Positions 22,554 through 34,143 are shown, counted from the stretch's first letter. The stretch: 64,000 bases of DNA from Lonicera japonica (GCA_021464415.1 CM038463.1:6928754-6992753), one strand, 5' to 3'. Program-made: numbers and translations. Notes: generated by a model from the sequence alone, not told the origin.

Positions 22554-23419
22554 ATGCTAGATAATTTTTCTCCTGCCAATATTTCTTCTTCAAACAAGCG
22601 TTCTCGAGACTTGATGGGGATGGGGCCGACTGCAGGATCCCTTTTGCACGTTAGGGTGAGACGTTCTTGGCTCGCTCGGTTTATCGAAATGGCTGAGGCG
22701 AGTATCTCCCTTAAGCGTGCACCACCATCTTGTAAGAGAAAGTTATTTGCAGAAGAGGCAGACAGCATGATGCCAAAGACAATATGGAGATTGATGGAGA
22801 CGTGGAGTTTTATAGTCTACAGAATACTGGTTCATATGAAGGGACCTGCGATTACATGAGTGAGTCAGAGTCTAATCCTAAAGAAGAGCCAGAATCTGAT
22901 CTTGAGGAGGAACCATTCGAGTTTGATCCTGAGGAGGAACAATTTGAGCCTGAGCCAAATGAAGAGCAACCCGAGTCCGATCCTTCAGAGCCAGAAGAGG
23001 AATCAGACTCAGAAGATGAGCAAATTGAACTTGAATATGAGTCAGAGGAAGAATCTGATCATGAGGAGGAGGATCCAGATGAATATCTAGTCCCTGTTAC
23101 CCCACTGAAGAGTAATAGAGAGTCGAGAGGCCATGCAGTCAGTAGCCCGCCCCCAATAGCATGCATATATGAGTATATCTTACTTATCCAGGAGAGCGGA
23201 GGCAGAATTAGGCGAATGACTTCGCGCTTCTTGTTTGCAGAAGACGCCATTGACCCGTACAACCCCTACCTTTGCCATCCGTCAAACTTAAGCATAATAC
23301 GCAACCCAATTTCGGGGAGAGTTCTAGTCCTCCCAGATTATTCAGCTTATGTGAGGAGGATGTGGGGGAGGCTATTTAGGAGACCCCGTTATGAGGCCGA
23401 GATGAGGAGAATTTCATAG
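22554..23419 (+). pseudogene. Extra ORF after pol, highly acidic protein, possibly one frameshifted gene
   Basis: A frame begins at 22554 (MLDNFSPANIS, then a basic KRSRDLMGM and RVRRSWLARF segment) and runs to 22859. An overlapping frame at 22784-23419 encodes 211 residues. Its first 100 are dominated by Glu/Asp/Ser/Pro (repeats like ESDLEEEPFEFDPEEE). The C-terminal half is neutral to basic (RMTSRFLFAEDAIDPYNPYL; YVRRMWGRLFRRP). One base change near 22770-22784 would join them into about 288 codons. The place after pol is where Athila elements carry their env-like ORF. I see no signal peptide or clear transmembrane segment, so I do not call it env. Function unknown. Confidence 0.5.
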
Positions 23420-25226
23420 CATCGCTGGATACTAGATTTGAGCATTGTAGGCGAGTGCAACTACGTTTATAGCATACAGCTAGGTGATGTCACATTCTGT
23501 GTGTAACAAAGCCATCGCTACACCAGGTAGAGTATGGCAGGTATGTATAGTAGTTTTGTTGTTTTCTTTCTTTTCTTAGTTATTTTCTTTCTTTCTTTTT
23601 CGTAATTTTAGATTTTTGTAGAATATCTATGTGCTAACATACAGCTTTCGCTTAGCCTAGCTGCCGCGAGGTATACCATTTTCTCCATTATCTTTTATTA
23701 CATGTCCTTACATCCATGCTTTAATGCTTAGTTGTTTACATTAAGGACAATATAGGATTTTAGTTGGGGGAAGGGAGATCTTAGGTGTCATATTTTTTTT
23801 CAAAAAGCATGCATATTAGTACATTAGTTAGGATTTTCCTGCTTTCCTTTTAAAAAAAATTAAATTAAAAAAATTTCAAAATAAAAATAAAAATAAGAGA
23901 TTGCAAGCCTAAGTCGCCTAATGGTATCTTTCTTGTTCCCTTTTATTGGGCGACGACGCATTCATGATTAGACTTAGCATGCTTGGTAGCGTCAGATAAT
24001 CTTGAAAATGTTAATTCTTATTATGTTTGAAAAGTTATATGCCGATTTGAATTTACTTATTCATGTTTATAGACTAGATTGATATACCATGACTGGGAAA
24101 TGCCTTGTTCATAATGAGTGGAGACTATATAGCCTTGTGAGGAGTTGAGCCTTTCTTCCTTATTTGAGAGCTATTATTTAAAAATTCTGATTCTTTTGAA
24201 AGCGTTTATTAAATTGTCCGAGTCTTTCTACTATCACTCTTATTCAGTTTAAAGAGGTTCGTCCATGAGATTGCTACTGTCTTATTGTTTAAATCTAAAA
24301 TTGGCATTAGGGAAATGACATAGGCCATCTTTCATTAGCCTATATAGCCTTGGCCTACTTGTTATGCTTTATCCTTAGTAGCCAATTTGAAGCCTGAAGC
24401 TTGATTCGTATTGATTTACCAAATGAATAACCGAGCCCAAATTCCATAACATACCTACCTTTTTGGCTCATTAGCAGTAGGGCTCAAAATCAAAGGCCTG
24501 TATTGTATTGAAATGAAATAAAAAAAGAGAAGAATATCTTACTTTGAAAAAAAAAGTATAGAGAGAGAGAGAGAAAATGCAATGAAAACAAAATAGATAT
24601 CAAAAGAATGTCTTAAAAATATAACGCAGACAGTAAAATTTGGGTATGTGTTTGATATAGAGGTTCGTTTATATACCTCTCGAGTTAACTGAGCCAATGA
24701 GTCTTTTGATCCCTCATTTGACCCGCTCATTTCATAACCACCACCCTTAACCCCATTACAACCTAGCAAAGTCCTAATTGATCCCTAAAGGTTTAGTTTG
24801 TGGTTTAAGCAATAAAAAGGCATATATAACAATCTCGCTTATTTAATAACTGAATCTTAGTTTAAAAGACTCCCATTCTTTCATTTTGGCGTCTTTCAAA
24901 GAAAACATATGTGAGGCATTTGAATTTGCTTATGAACAATCCTTAGCCCGTATGTAGAGTGCTACACCTGTTTCTAGTGATTTATTTGTAGAGTGTATGC
25001 CCAGTGACAATTGAGTTGAGGCTTAATGATGAATAAGAGCTTTATCCCATGATTGGCATTGACATTGACAAGTTAATATAACTGTCTAAGTATGAACACT
25101 TAAATTCACTTATGTATGCATCTTTTCAATTGTTATCAAGACTTGCACTTTTTCTGAATATCTTTTGCTAATATATTGCATAAGTCTTATTGAGTTCTTG
25201 CTGAGCTATTTTTGAAAGGACAAACT
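23420..25226 (+). other. 3' noncoding region of the Athila-type element, with internal polypurine-like tract
   Basis: The tract TTAGTTGGGGGAAGGGAG at 23760-23777 follows ACATTAAGGACAATA. It closely resembles the terminal polypurine tract at 27419-27430 (TTAGTTGGGGGA). A (GA)n run is at 24557-24573. No convincing ORF is present. Confidence 0.55.
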
Positions 25227-27260
25227 GTGACAACCCGCGTTCTCGACGCCCGGGGGTCCTCGTGGGCGGCGATTCCGTTGTTGCTTTGAAAATCGATTTT
25301 AAAAAGAATAAGAGTCGCCAATTTGTTTTACTAAACAAACAAAAATTTTTTGCGTAAAAGAGACATATTTATGGACTAAATATCCTATTATATACAATGT
25401 ATGCGAAACTAGTTGATTCGAAGGTTCGGGGACTAAGTTGCGAATCGGGAAGGTGTTAGGCACCCAATTCGCCCTTTCGGTCTCTTGAGTAGGATATGCG
25501 TGTGTTATAATTCAGTTATTGCATGCTATTGCTATTACTTTACAGTTTTTCGTGCTTTCCTTAAAAATCGGGATTTTGAGGTTGGGATGAAAACGATGTG
25601 TTTCCTAATTCGCCCATGATTTTAAAAATAAGTGTATGTGTGTGTGTGATTTGAAAAAGAAAATTTGATAATAATAGATGCAGTGAAACAAGTGATTTTG
25701 TAAAGCATTGGGCTTTTCGAAAACTGATTCAATGTGGAATCTTATACTCGATATGATATGAGGCAAGTTAACCAATCCTTTACCATAGTCTATTGATTAA
25801 ACTGGTATAGATAGCACTAGTGCTCTCATCATCGAGTATCCATCATATATACACCGTAATCTATGAGTTAGATTGAATATATAGCAATTATCGATTCCTT
25901 CGTATAACAATACCGCTAATCCAGACTTTTAAAAAAGTAAGAAAGTAATAATACTATTTTCAAACTGGAATAGGGTTTATTATATGCCTTTAGTTTTGAA
26001 AAAGGGTTTTGAAAAGCTATCAAGTGGGGAGAGAATAAGGATCTCTTGGTGTGTACCATGAAATCCCTTTGATTGTTCATGAAAATAATGAATGGAGGGG
26101 GGGTCTATTTATAGTTGAAAAAACACTTGGAGAGCAAGAAAAGAGATTGCAACTAGGACTCTTGGGGCTTATCGCGAAACCTTCCCACTGTTGGATCATC
26201 CTGATTTTTGGATATGTATTGGGAATAGAATTCTTCTAGATCGTGTCAATATTTCAGGTCGATCAGATTTCGGGAAGGTTCCCTTTTGTTCTGATTGGTA
26301 CGAAGAGTTTGTTTCCGCGTAGGAAAGGTACTTGTTGTAGACAAGATCACTTGTTTGCACGAAAAGTCAGGTGCTCACCGTTGGATCATGCTGAATTTTG
26401 GATATATATTTTCAATATAATTATTTTACACCCTGTAAAAATTTGAAGACGATCGGAGTTCGGGAAGGACTCGGTCTCCTCGAATTGGTACAAAGAATTT
26501 GTTCCCGCATAGGAAACGTACTTGCGTACAACAACCTCAAGAACTGAACTTCTAGCCGTTGGATGATGCTAAGTTTTGGATATGTTTTCCCTCCAAATGT
26601 TTTCTAGATTTTTTCCAAATTTGAGGTCGATCAGAATTCGGGAAGGCCACTATTTATTCTAATTTGCTACGAAGGACATTTCGACTAGAATTGCACGATA
26701 GACAAATTGATTCTTGAAAATCCCATGTCCGACAAAGCTGAACTTTGAATATGGTTTTTCCCACGATAAGACTTATCTAATGACCAAAATTTAGAACCAT
26801 TTTAACTTCAATAAGACCTCCATTTGCTCACCCAAAATAAACTCATGATTTTCTGAATTTTCGGAGATCCGACCGTCGGATCGAGCTGATTTTCGAATAT
26901 GCTACTCCTCATGGTAATGTCTAACAACTCTCAAAGTTTGAGGATGATCAGAACTACGTAACTCTTCTTTCACAAGTTTTCAGGAGTTTTGACGGTTTTC
27001 AATTCCGACAATTTTCGATAATTCTGTAACTCCTTATCCGGGGTCCTTTCGGCTTTCTTCTTTGACCTGTATCACATGTACATAGTTTTTGTGCATCCAA
27101 AAATACTCGTGCATACATGCGTGTTTATTTCTTTGAAAATCAGAATTCTTACGGGGGTCGCAAAATGAGGTGTTCGCACAAACTTTTTAGATACTTTGGC
27201 TAGATTTGTCTTGCAATCATGAATTTTTGGGGTAGATTCACTGCAAATCCTCACGAGACA
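25227..27260. mobile_element. LTR-like insertion (probable solo LTR), 2.0 kb, nested in the Athila-type element
   Basis: The segment begins GTGACAACCCGCGTTCTCGA and ends CTCACGAGACA. It is flanked by AAACT at 25222-25226 and 27261-27265. Removing it reunites GGACAAACT with CTTCCTACTAGGGG, giving continuous Athila 3' sequence. No primer site, polypurine tract or pol domain is inside, so a solo LTR fits best. It contains a tandem 185-bp repeat (26190-26660) and the short hairpin GGTGTTAGGCACC near 25452-25464. The extra G before TG at 25227 leaves the left border uncertain by one base. The family is not identified. Confidence 0.7.
26190..26660. repeat. About 185-bp tandem repeat, three imperfect units, inside the solo LTR
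   Basis: Each unit starts near GTTGGATCATCCTGATTTTTGGATAT (26191, 26380, 26559) and ends near GATCGGAGTTCGGGAAGG-type sequence. A more diverged fourth start lies near 26874 (GTCGGATCGAGCTGATTTTCG). Confidence 0.75.
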
Positions 27261-27418
27261 AAACTCTTCCTACTAGGGGTGACCTAGAGGTTTAAAGGCT
27301 TATTGCATACGTTTAATGCAACTCTTTAAGATTATAATTGTATTTTTTGTCTTTTTTTGTGTTTTTTATTAGTTGGCTTGTAATAAATATCACTTCATTG
27401 CTAGAGACTACCAATACG

Positions 27419-27430
27419 TTAGTTGGGGGA
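27419..27430 (+). other. Polypurine tract of the Athila-type element
   Basis: TTAGTTGGGGGA directly precedes the 3' LTR start TGTGATTAAG at 27431. It is the plus-strand primer site for reverse transcription. Confidence 0.85.
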
Positions 27431-30132
27431 TGTGATTAAGCCAAAATATTGCATTTTTATATGTATTTAGGTGGCTTAATATGCATGAATTTGATTTTAA
27501 TTATCCTAAATTGTTAAGAATTGAGCTTTAATCATGAAATAGGATAGTATGTTTGTTTCTAGTGCATTATAACCTTTTTACAGGTTAAAAATGAACAAGA
27601 ACGAATTTAGAAGCAAATTCCCTCAAAGTTAGTCATTACCGGTCAAATTGAGTTCAAGAGGTGAACCGAAAGCAAATTCCAAGCTCAAGCATGAAGGAAG
27701 TTGATGGAAGAGACTAAGAGAAGCCAATAGAGCAGTCCCAAGAAAAGAAGAGTCATTTGAATCAAACCGAGAAATTTTTGAATGAAGAAGAGATTCACCG
27801 CGTGCAATGCTGATGTTCTAGCCAATTATGGTATTTATTCGTGAAGAATTTGAAGAAAACTCCAGAAATATAAGTTGTAGATCTTTGAGTTATCTACGTG
27901 TAGGCGAAAAGCTTGCATCAATCGGAGTTCGGAGTACAAAGTTATGGCAGAAATACGATCAGTGCACCAGTGAATTGAGTTTGAGCGCGAAAGAATACAT
28001 AAATTTATGATGTAGATATTTATCGAATGGGGTCCTTAGCTTAGATGGCAAGTGACCAGCTCTCTTCTCATATTTAGTCCAGTGTTCGAATCCTGCGGCC
28101 AACTAGTTTTAATTATTATTTTTAAGCTGACTCGAGAAGTTAAGCTGGAAGACTTAGTCTCTCGAGCCAACGACTTGATAGACGACAAAGTTAAAAATAG
28201 CTTTTGGATTATTATCTTTATTATTATTTATTTTATTTTATTAATTAGTTCAATTTTTGAATTTTTAAATTTTGAAATAAAAAAAAATGTCGATAATATT
28301 GTAGGTTTTAGGTTAATTTTTGGGAGAACAGTCGTCATAATATTTTCTGAGTAGGGGAGTTGCCATTCTTGTTGTTTGAGAGTGGAAGAGTCGCCATTCT
28401 TGTTCTTTGAGAGAGAGAGAAGAGTCGGCATTCTTTAATAATTTCAAATTTTTTTCCTATCAGAGAGAGATATTTTCTTTAGTTTTTGGCTTGTATTGAA
28501 GAAGAAACAACGTATAATTCTATTTCAATTTGAGTTTGAGCGAGTCCCATTACAGTTCTTCAATAACTGCGTAACTGTAAGTTTTTTATTTTCTTTGAAT
28601 TTTATTTTTAATTTATTTCAATTAATGCTCATTAATGCTTAGATTGTTAGTTAATTATTTGTTTGAATGTGATTGATGATTGAAATCCATGCATAATTTA
28701 TAATTTTCATTAGATTTTTTTTATAGAATCCCGCTTAGAACCCTAAAAATATGTGTTTTCTTATTTTAATCATAACTTGCTCGTTTCTTAGCCAATTTTG
28801 ATGATCCACCTATCAAAACGACCGCAATCAAATTTTCTACAAAACCTTACTGTTTTGGGGATCTAAATTCTGAGATTTTCTGAGGACATTAGGCGATTTT
28901 TGTGACTGCCAGTGTGTTATTTTTTCGAAATTTGTTTAAACTATTTATTTATTTATTTATTAATCGTTCCTTAGTTTCAATTGCTGTGAAATTTTGCATG
29001 CTTATTCAATTAAATTTTAAAAATATGTTTGGTTAATTTGTGATTGAATTTATCATGTTTTGCTTAATTTTTATCAACATGCTAGCGTAATTTAGTAGTT
29101 AGGGGTCCGTAGCGAAAGCATGACGGACTAGTGTGAGTATATAATTCAATTGTGATTGTGGCTTGAATTTCTCTTTGGTTATAGGTCAATTAATAGATCT
29201 AGAAAATATAGTAACCTTTCATGCGTTAAAAACATGAATTTTTAAGATTATTTCTTGATTATTTGACAAAAGAACCGAAAAACCTCAAATTACAATTTTT
29301 TGTACTAAAACTCTAACGAGGCTGAATAGAGGACGGTCCTTATCCTTTATTGAGCTGAGTTAGCTATCCAAGTAATTTGGGAGCTTTGAGTGCTGTGTTG
29401 GTGTCATTCCGGAATCGATACCGAAATAGTGCCAATTTTAGCTTTTAATGACTTTTTAAGAACAGTTTTGACGTATGTCATGCATACGCATAATCAAACC
29501 TTAGAAATGAGTTAAGCTTTTGATATTTACTAAAATTGATTAAATCCAATTTGTTTTTGTCACGGATTAGCATTACTAAGTGAAAATCAATTTTTATAAA
29601 AAAGAAATTATAAGTTCCCTTATTGAAAACTAAATTTACATGCAGCTTATATGAGTCTTGTCATGCACTTCTCATAATATGCTCGTGAACTTTAGTATTT
29701 AATAATTGGTAAGCTAAAGACATTCATTGTTAATAGGAACTCAAGTCCACAATCATCTCTTGAATCGGTTGGTCATACTATCTGTAATGTCGTAATTATG
29801 GATACCCCTAACGCTTTTTTCCCATTTTATTAGATACTTGTGTTTAGTTGCTGCTTATTTTATCCTTGCTTTATTTATTTAATTATTTATTTATATTTAT
29901 TTTCTTTTAAGTTTAAAATTTAATTTCTTATTCTATTCTTTCCCATTCTAAAAAAATTATTATCTTTTCTTTATTTTATTTTTCTTTTCTTCTTTCTCCC
30001 TGTTGATAGTTTAGCTAGAATAATAAGATTACCATCCTTTCCTGTAGTTTGACCTTGGATTTCCAAGTATATATATTATAACTTGGCCGCCTGCACTTGG
30101 GTGTATTAATTACGCGTTTCTGAGCGTAGTCA
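27431..30132 (+). repeat. 3' LTR of the Athila-type element (2.7 kb)
   Basis: It starts TGTGATTAAGCC and ends GCGTAGTCA, with TG/CA ends intact, and carries a second copy of the A-box (28037-28048) and B-box (28084-28093). It is followed by the target duplication AGTTC at 30133-30137 and then Copia gag. Confidence 0.93.
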
Positions 30133-30452
30133 AGTTCATCATCATGAACAAGCATATTTCTGTTATCGTCTTTAACTTGAGTGGTTCCTTCGTAGGTAAC
30201 CTTAAGTTTATCCCAAATTTCTTTGGCTGTTTTGCAACTAGAAATTTTATTATATTCATCAATGCTTAATGCACAATTTAAAGCATTTAAAGCTCTAGCA
30301 TTATATTGAATTTTTTTAATATCATTTTCATCATACTCGGATATTTTCTTAGGAACAATTTTTTCACTATCATCTCTTTTGGTAATTTCATAGGGTCCTT
30401 CAAGTATAACTCTCCATTGTTTAAAATCACAAAATTGTAAAAATATACTCAT
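30133..30452 (-). pseudogene. SIRE-like Copia gag, N-terminal part
   Basis: The ATG at 30452 (MSIFLQFCDFKQWRVILEGP) and the following NARALNALNCALS and AKEIWDKLKVTYEG are hallmark SIRE/Copia gag (UBN2) sequences. The open frame continues a little past 30133 into the Gypsy LTR, but the true gag is cut at the insertion. Codon phase at the junction is preserved: removing the Gypsy element and one target copy continues the same frame at 13715. Confidence 0.92.
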
Positions 30453-30590
30453 TCTACTTTTTCAATAGCTATAATTTTTACCATTAAATAAGGGTGGTCT
30501 AGAGGTGGAGAGACCTTCGGAAAAATCGGTTCTTTGATATATAGACATGATCGTAAACTCTAAGATTGTTAAATCAAAATAAGAGTACAA

Positions 30591-30602
30591 CATCTGATAC
30601 CA
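30591..30602 (-). other. Primer-binding site, tRNA-Met type, of the SIRE-like Copia
   Basis: The minus strand reads TGGTATCAGATG, two bases from the LTR at 30605. Confidence 0.85.
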
Positions 30603-30604
30603 AT

Positions 30605-32158
30605 TGCTGGTCGAAAAACAATCCTAGAAGGGGGTGAATAGGGTTTTAAAAACTTAATGTGGAATTAAAACATTTTTAAAATGTTTAAGCAAAGCAACTT
30701 AGTTAAACAACAATATCAAGGAAATAATCAATTTCAAGTAATCAATCACAATACAAGCAAATAAGCACAAAATATAAGCAATAATATAGCAATAAAAAGA
30801 GAGTTTGAGTTTAGAAAGATTAAACCAATTTGAAGCTCAAGACTTTTTGTCCTCATGGTTCGATTTCCTAAACCATACGTCCGCGTTCGCTTAGTTCCCC
30901 GAGAATTTTCACTATTCAATCTTCTTCGGGTGAAGATTAAACCTCAATACATATGTTTCTATACACACAGCACTCACAATGTAGCTATACCCACTACACT
31001 TCTCACAAGATATGCTATCTTGCTCTACAAAGAGACAAACTCTCTTTTGAAATAAAGAATGAATTATTTGTGGTGATACACACCAATACAATAACTCTCA
31101 AGTGTATTTGAGAATTACAAATGGAGCTCACACTAGAGTTATTAAGATTGATCAAAATATATAGCTCAAAAGATGAAAGATTGATCAAAATATGTTCTTG
31201 AATCTTTATATATTTGAATATGTGAAAAATAGAGTATTAGAATGATTCAATGTATGTTAAAACATATCTAGGACCTTATATATATAGCTTGAAAAATCAT
31301 ATGGCCGTTGGGGGTGATTAAGAAAGGTTTTGGGTTAAAGGTATACATTTTCAAACTTTCCAACAGCTAGTTTTGACAAAAAAAAATTCAAATTTGTTTT
31401 GATAATTTCTCTGAATTTGTCCGTTGGGTCATGCTCAAATTTTAGTCAAAAGTGCTAAGAGATGTTTTCTAATTACTGTAAAAATTTCAAAATGATCGGA
31501 GTCCGAGAAGGCCTCCATCTTACCGTTAGATCAAAATTGTGCAAAAATTGAGCGAATTTTAAATGTAAAATAAAAATATTTTTGCAATTTAACAATTTAG
31601 TTCCAAATACAATTATAATGATTTTTGAACCTTAGATATATATTTCTAAGATACCTATTTTTATTAGAGCTTAAAATATGATCATTTAAAATTAATATGA
31701 ATTTATTTTGAAACTCGGTCTTTGTAAAATGAGGTTTTTCAAAGAATATTCAATTTCAAGCTTGTTTGAATCAATTTTTAAAAGATGCATAAATACGTTT
31801 GAGTTATAAGGATTTGATCAATAATGTAACTTTATATAAATCTTAAGCACTCACTCAATTACTGAATTAACGAGTCTTCGAATGCTTTGATTTGTTTCTT
31901 CGACTTGATCTTCACTTGAAACTTTTTCTTAGAAGCTTTTCATATAGTCTTTTGATCCTTTGTGCTTTATGATTTGCATTAAAAGATTTGATCTTCATTA
32001 TCTTTTCCAATGATCGAATAGTGAAAGAGTGATCATTATCATGTTTTTCTTGAATTTTTCAAGTAAATGAACTATATACTTATATCAAGAAACATGTTAA
32101 ATTACACGTGATTGATTTATTGTTATTATCAAAATAAGATTAAGATCTTAGGTCAATA
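30605..32158 (-). repeat. 5' LTR of the SIRE-like Copia element
   Basis: The plus strand starts TGCTGGTCGAAAAACAATCC. The first 400 bases match the left LTR fragment at 12360-12762. The outer end is inferred from a GCTTC repeat at 32159-32163 matching 12355-12359; the inferred end GGTCAATA lacks a clean CA, so the border may be off by several bases. A module near 31478-31510 resembles one in the nested solo LTR. Confidence 0.7.
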
Positions 32159-32390
32159 GCTTCTTTGTTAAGTACCTTATATTGTGATTTGTAGCAAGAT
32201 TCAATGCTCATGTTACCTTAATTCCTATTTTTGAGTTGGTCATTTGTTTTGGAAAACATGCATTCCACTATGTCGAATGTTTTAAATCCTATATATTCTT
32301 GTGTTGTCCTATATCAGTCAACTATGTTAATCATTGTTGCTGAGTTTCACCAAAATTTTTTGAAGCCTTTCCTGTCTTGCAACAATAAAG

Positions 32391-32690
32391 GATTTTTCAA
32401 ATCTGTTGGCACACGAGGCTACAATTGCATTGGGTCAAATGTAGGATTCTGATGCTATCCCTGATCTGGAAACAATTCTTAATGATTTTTCCCAGCACTC
32501 GATTGTTCGCCATGAGGTAAAGCAGTGTTAACTTTTGATATGTTGTATTTTTTAACTTGTATGTTCCTTTTTATTTATGATTATTGGGCTATTGGTTACT
32601 TTTCCCCATTACGAATGCACAGGCTATAGAAGTGCTTGGTGTAATTGGTTCGGAGAGTTTTATTTCAATTTTTAAGGAAAAGTTTGGTTT
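32391..32690 (+). pseudogene. DOHH: Deoxyhypusine hydroxylase (DOHH) pseudogene fragment, two exons
   Basis: DOHH is the HEAT-repeat di-iron enzyme that finishes hypusine on translation factor eIF5A. Exon A (32391-32516) reads through NLLAHEATIALGQM, then an in-frame TAG at 32442-32444 where plant proteins have Gln, then DAIPDLETILNDFSQHSIVRHE. An intron with consensus borders follows (GT at 32517, AG at 32622-32623). Exon B (from 32624) encodes AIEVLGVIGSESFISIFKE. The two His-Glu pairs (LAHE, VRHE) are metal ligands in the family. The N-terminal exons are absent. Exon B loses similarity after about 32690. It lies immediately beyond the right end of the Copia nest, which may have cut it. Confidence 0.82.
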
Positions 32691-32740
32691 TGGATCCAGC
32701 ACAAAAGGTACGGAGAACATGTATGTAATGCCCCATAATG

Positions 32741-34133
32741 TAATTAGTGTAAATTAGACACATATTCACCTCGATTAAGTGCTATTTTTGAAGAGTTAAG
32801 GAATCTTGATTATTATGGAGTAAATTGTAAAACTTCACAAGTTTAATATGGACTAAAGTATAAAGTTACAAAAGTTTAGAATTAAAGTAATAAAATTATG
32901 AAACTTTAGGGTAGATTATCGTAATTAGGCTAAAAGGTAGATTTTTTTTAACCTCATCGACTTCCATCATCTAAATATTGTTCCACTTTCTTCATTCCCT
33001 TTATTTCATTTTATTTGAGCCGAGATAGATGGAAAGGAAAAAAAATAGGTGTGAAGCTTTATTTTTACAAATTGGTCATCTAATTTCTTTTGAATCGTGT
33101 TGAGTCTTAAGAGAAATTCGATCTATACGCGCATATAGTAACGAGTGTGGAGTTTTATCTTAAAATGTCTTATTACTATGTAATGACTCTTCCTCACTTA
33201 TATACTCATGTTGAGTTTTACAATTTTTCCATGTGGGATCAATGGTTTGAGCTAACCATTCTCAACGTAAAGCTTATTTTATGCATTTCTCAAACATTTT
33301 TTACACAAAAAGAAAAAAAATAAAAAATTTAAGAGAGTAACCCATTGGTTCAATAAGACCTGTTCGGGTTGAGTTGAGTTTTTCTCTAAATAGTTGCCCT
33401 GTCAACCAAGCAACCAGTTTGGGGGTGGACCATCAGGATAGGTTGGGGACTTGGGCCTTGTAGCAGTGTAGCACTAGCTACGATGAATACTATTTTAGAA
33501 TGATATGTTGAGAAGGGATTTCATTATTCAGAGGTGGGTTTTGTTGGCACTGCTCAAGTATACAGAACATGTTGCTTGTGCTTTTTGATATCGAGGGTGT
33601 TTGGGACAACTTGTTATCAGTAGCTTATAACTTGATAAGCTACTGTTTATTTCATCAGAATCATAATAACTTATAAGGCATATGGCTGCAAAATTTGGTA
33701 TCCACAATTAACAAATCAGTTTCCTAAACTTCTGGTGATTCCTATATTAAACAACAATTTTAAGTTGTTTTGCTTGGCAGATATATCTGACAAATCACTT
33801 GTGTAAGTCAATTTTATGAGTACCACTTATTTAATCATCTTAACAACAATTGTTAGGTCTGTATATGCTTAACAACAATTGTTAGCCTGATTCAAGAAAG
33901 ATGGCATGAAGGCCACAATAAGTTCTAGGTTTCAATATGAATTTGTTGAGCTCGCTCTAGGGCACACTTATTTTTCTAATATTGTACATATATATAGAAC
34001 TATCACGTAAGCTCTTGTATTCTAGTGAAAAAAAAAACTTATTTATGGTGTACTCACACTTTGTAGGAATAATTAACCAAAGTGATTTTCCTTGGAGAAA
34101 AACATGATGCACTTTTGTCCATATACGAAATTG
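32741..34133. other. Intergenic or former intron DNA with LTR-like and MITE-like fragments
   Basis: TGTAATGCCCCATAATGTAATTAG near 32725-32760 resembles the start of an LTR, but no partner was found. GGGTGTTTGGGACAACTTGTTATCAG near 33587 resembles a hAT-like MITE end. No middle DOHH exons could be convincingly read here. Confidence 0.4.
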
Positions 34134-34143
34134 ACACTTCCAC

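Larger units (their letters stand above)
13716..30132 (+). mobile_element. Athila-type Ty3/Gypsy retrotransposon, 16.4 kb, defective
   Basis: LTRs are at 13716-16424 and 27431-30132, with a tRNA-Asp primer site, gag, pol in the Gypsy order (protease, RT, RNase H, integrase), an extra ORF, and a polypurine tract at 27419-27430. The target duplication is AGTCC (13711-13715) and AGTTC (30133-30137), one mismatch. The large LTRs, tRNA-Asp primer, gag sequence (REFEDVCATF, LKDKAKTWF) and the long 3' region fit the Athila lineage. The inserted 25227-27260 segment inflates its length; without it the element would be about 14.4 kb. Confidence 0.93.
12360..32158 (-). mobile_element. SIRE-like Copia element, heavily deleted and interrupted by a Gypsy element
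   Basis: The outer element of a nest. In minus-strand order: 5' LTR (30605-32158), primer site (30591-30602), gag N-terminus (to 30133), the inserted Gypsy element (13716-30132), gag continuation (13715 to about 12763), then a deletion junction into a truncated 3' LTR (12360-12762). All of pol is missing. A possible 5-bp target duplication GCTTC is at 12355-12359 and 32159-32163. This right border rests only on that match, because the left LTR lacks the corresponding end. Confidence 0.75.

Noticed and set aside
33540..33585. A middle DOHH exon (ALLKYTEHVACAF-like reading)
   Set aside because: It resembles the family only over a few residues and needs gaps; not enough to claim.
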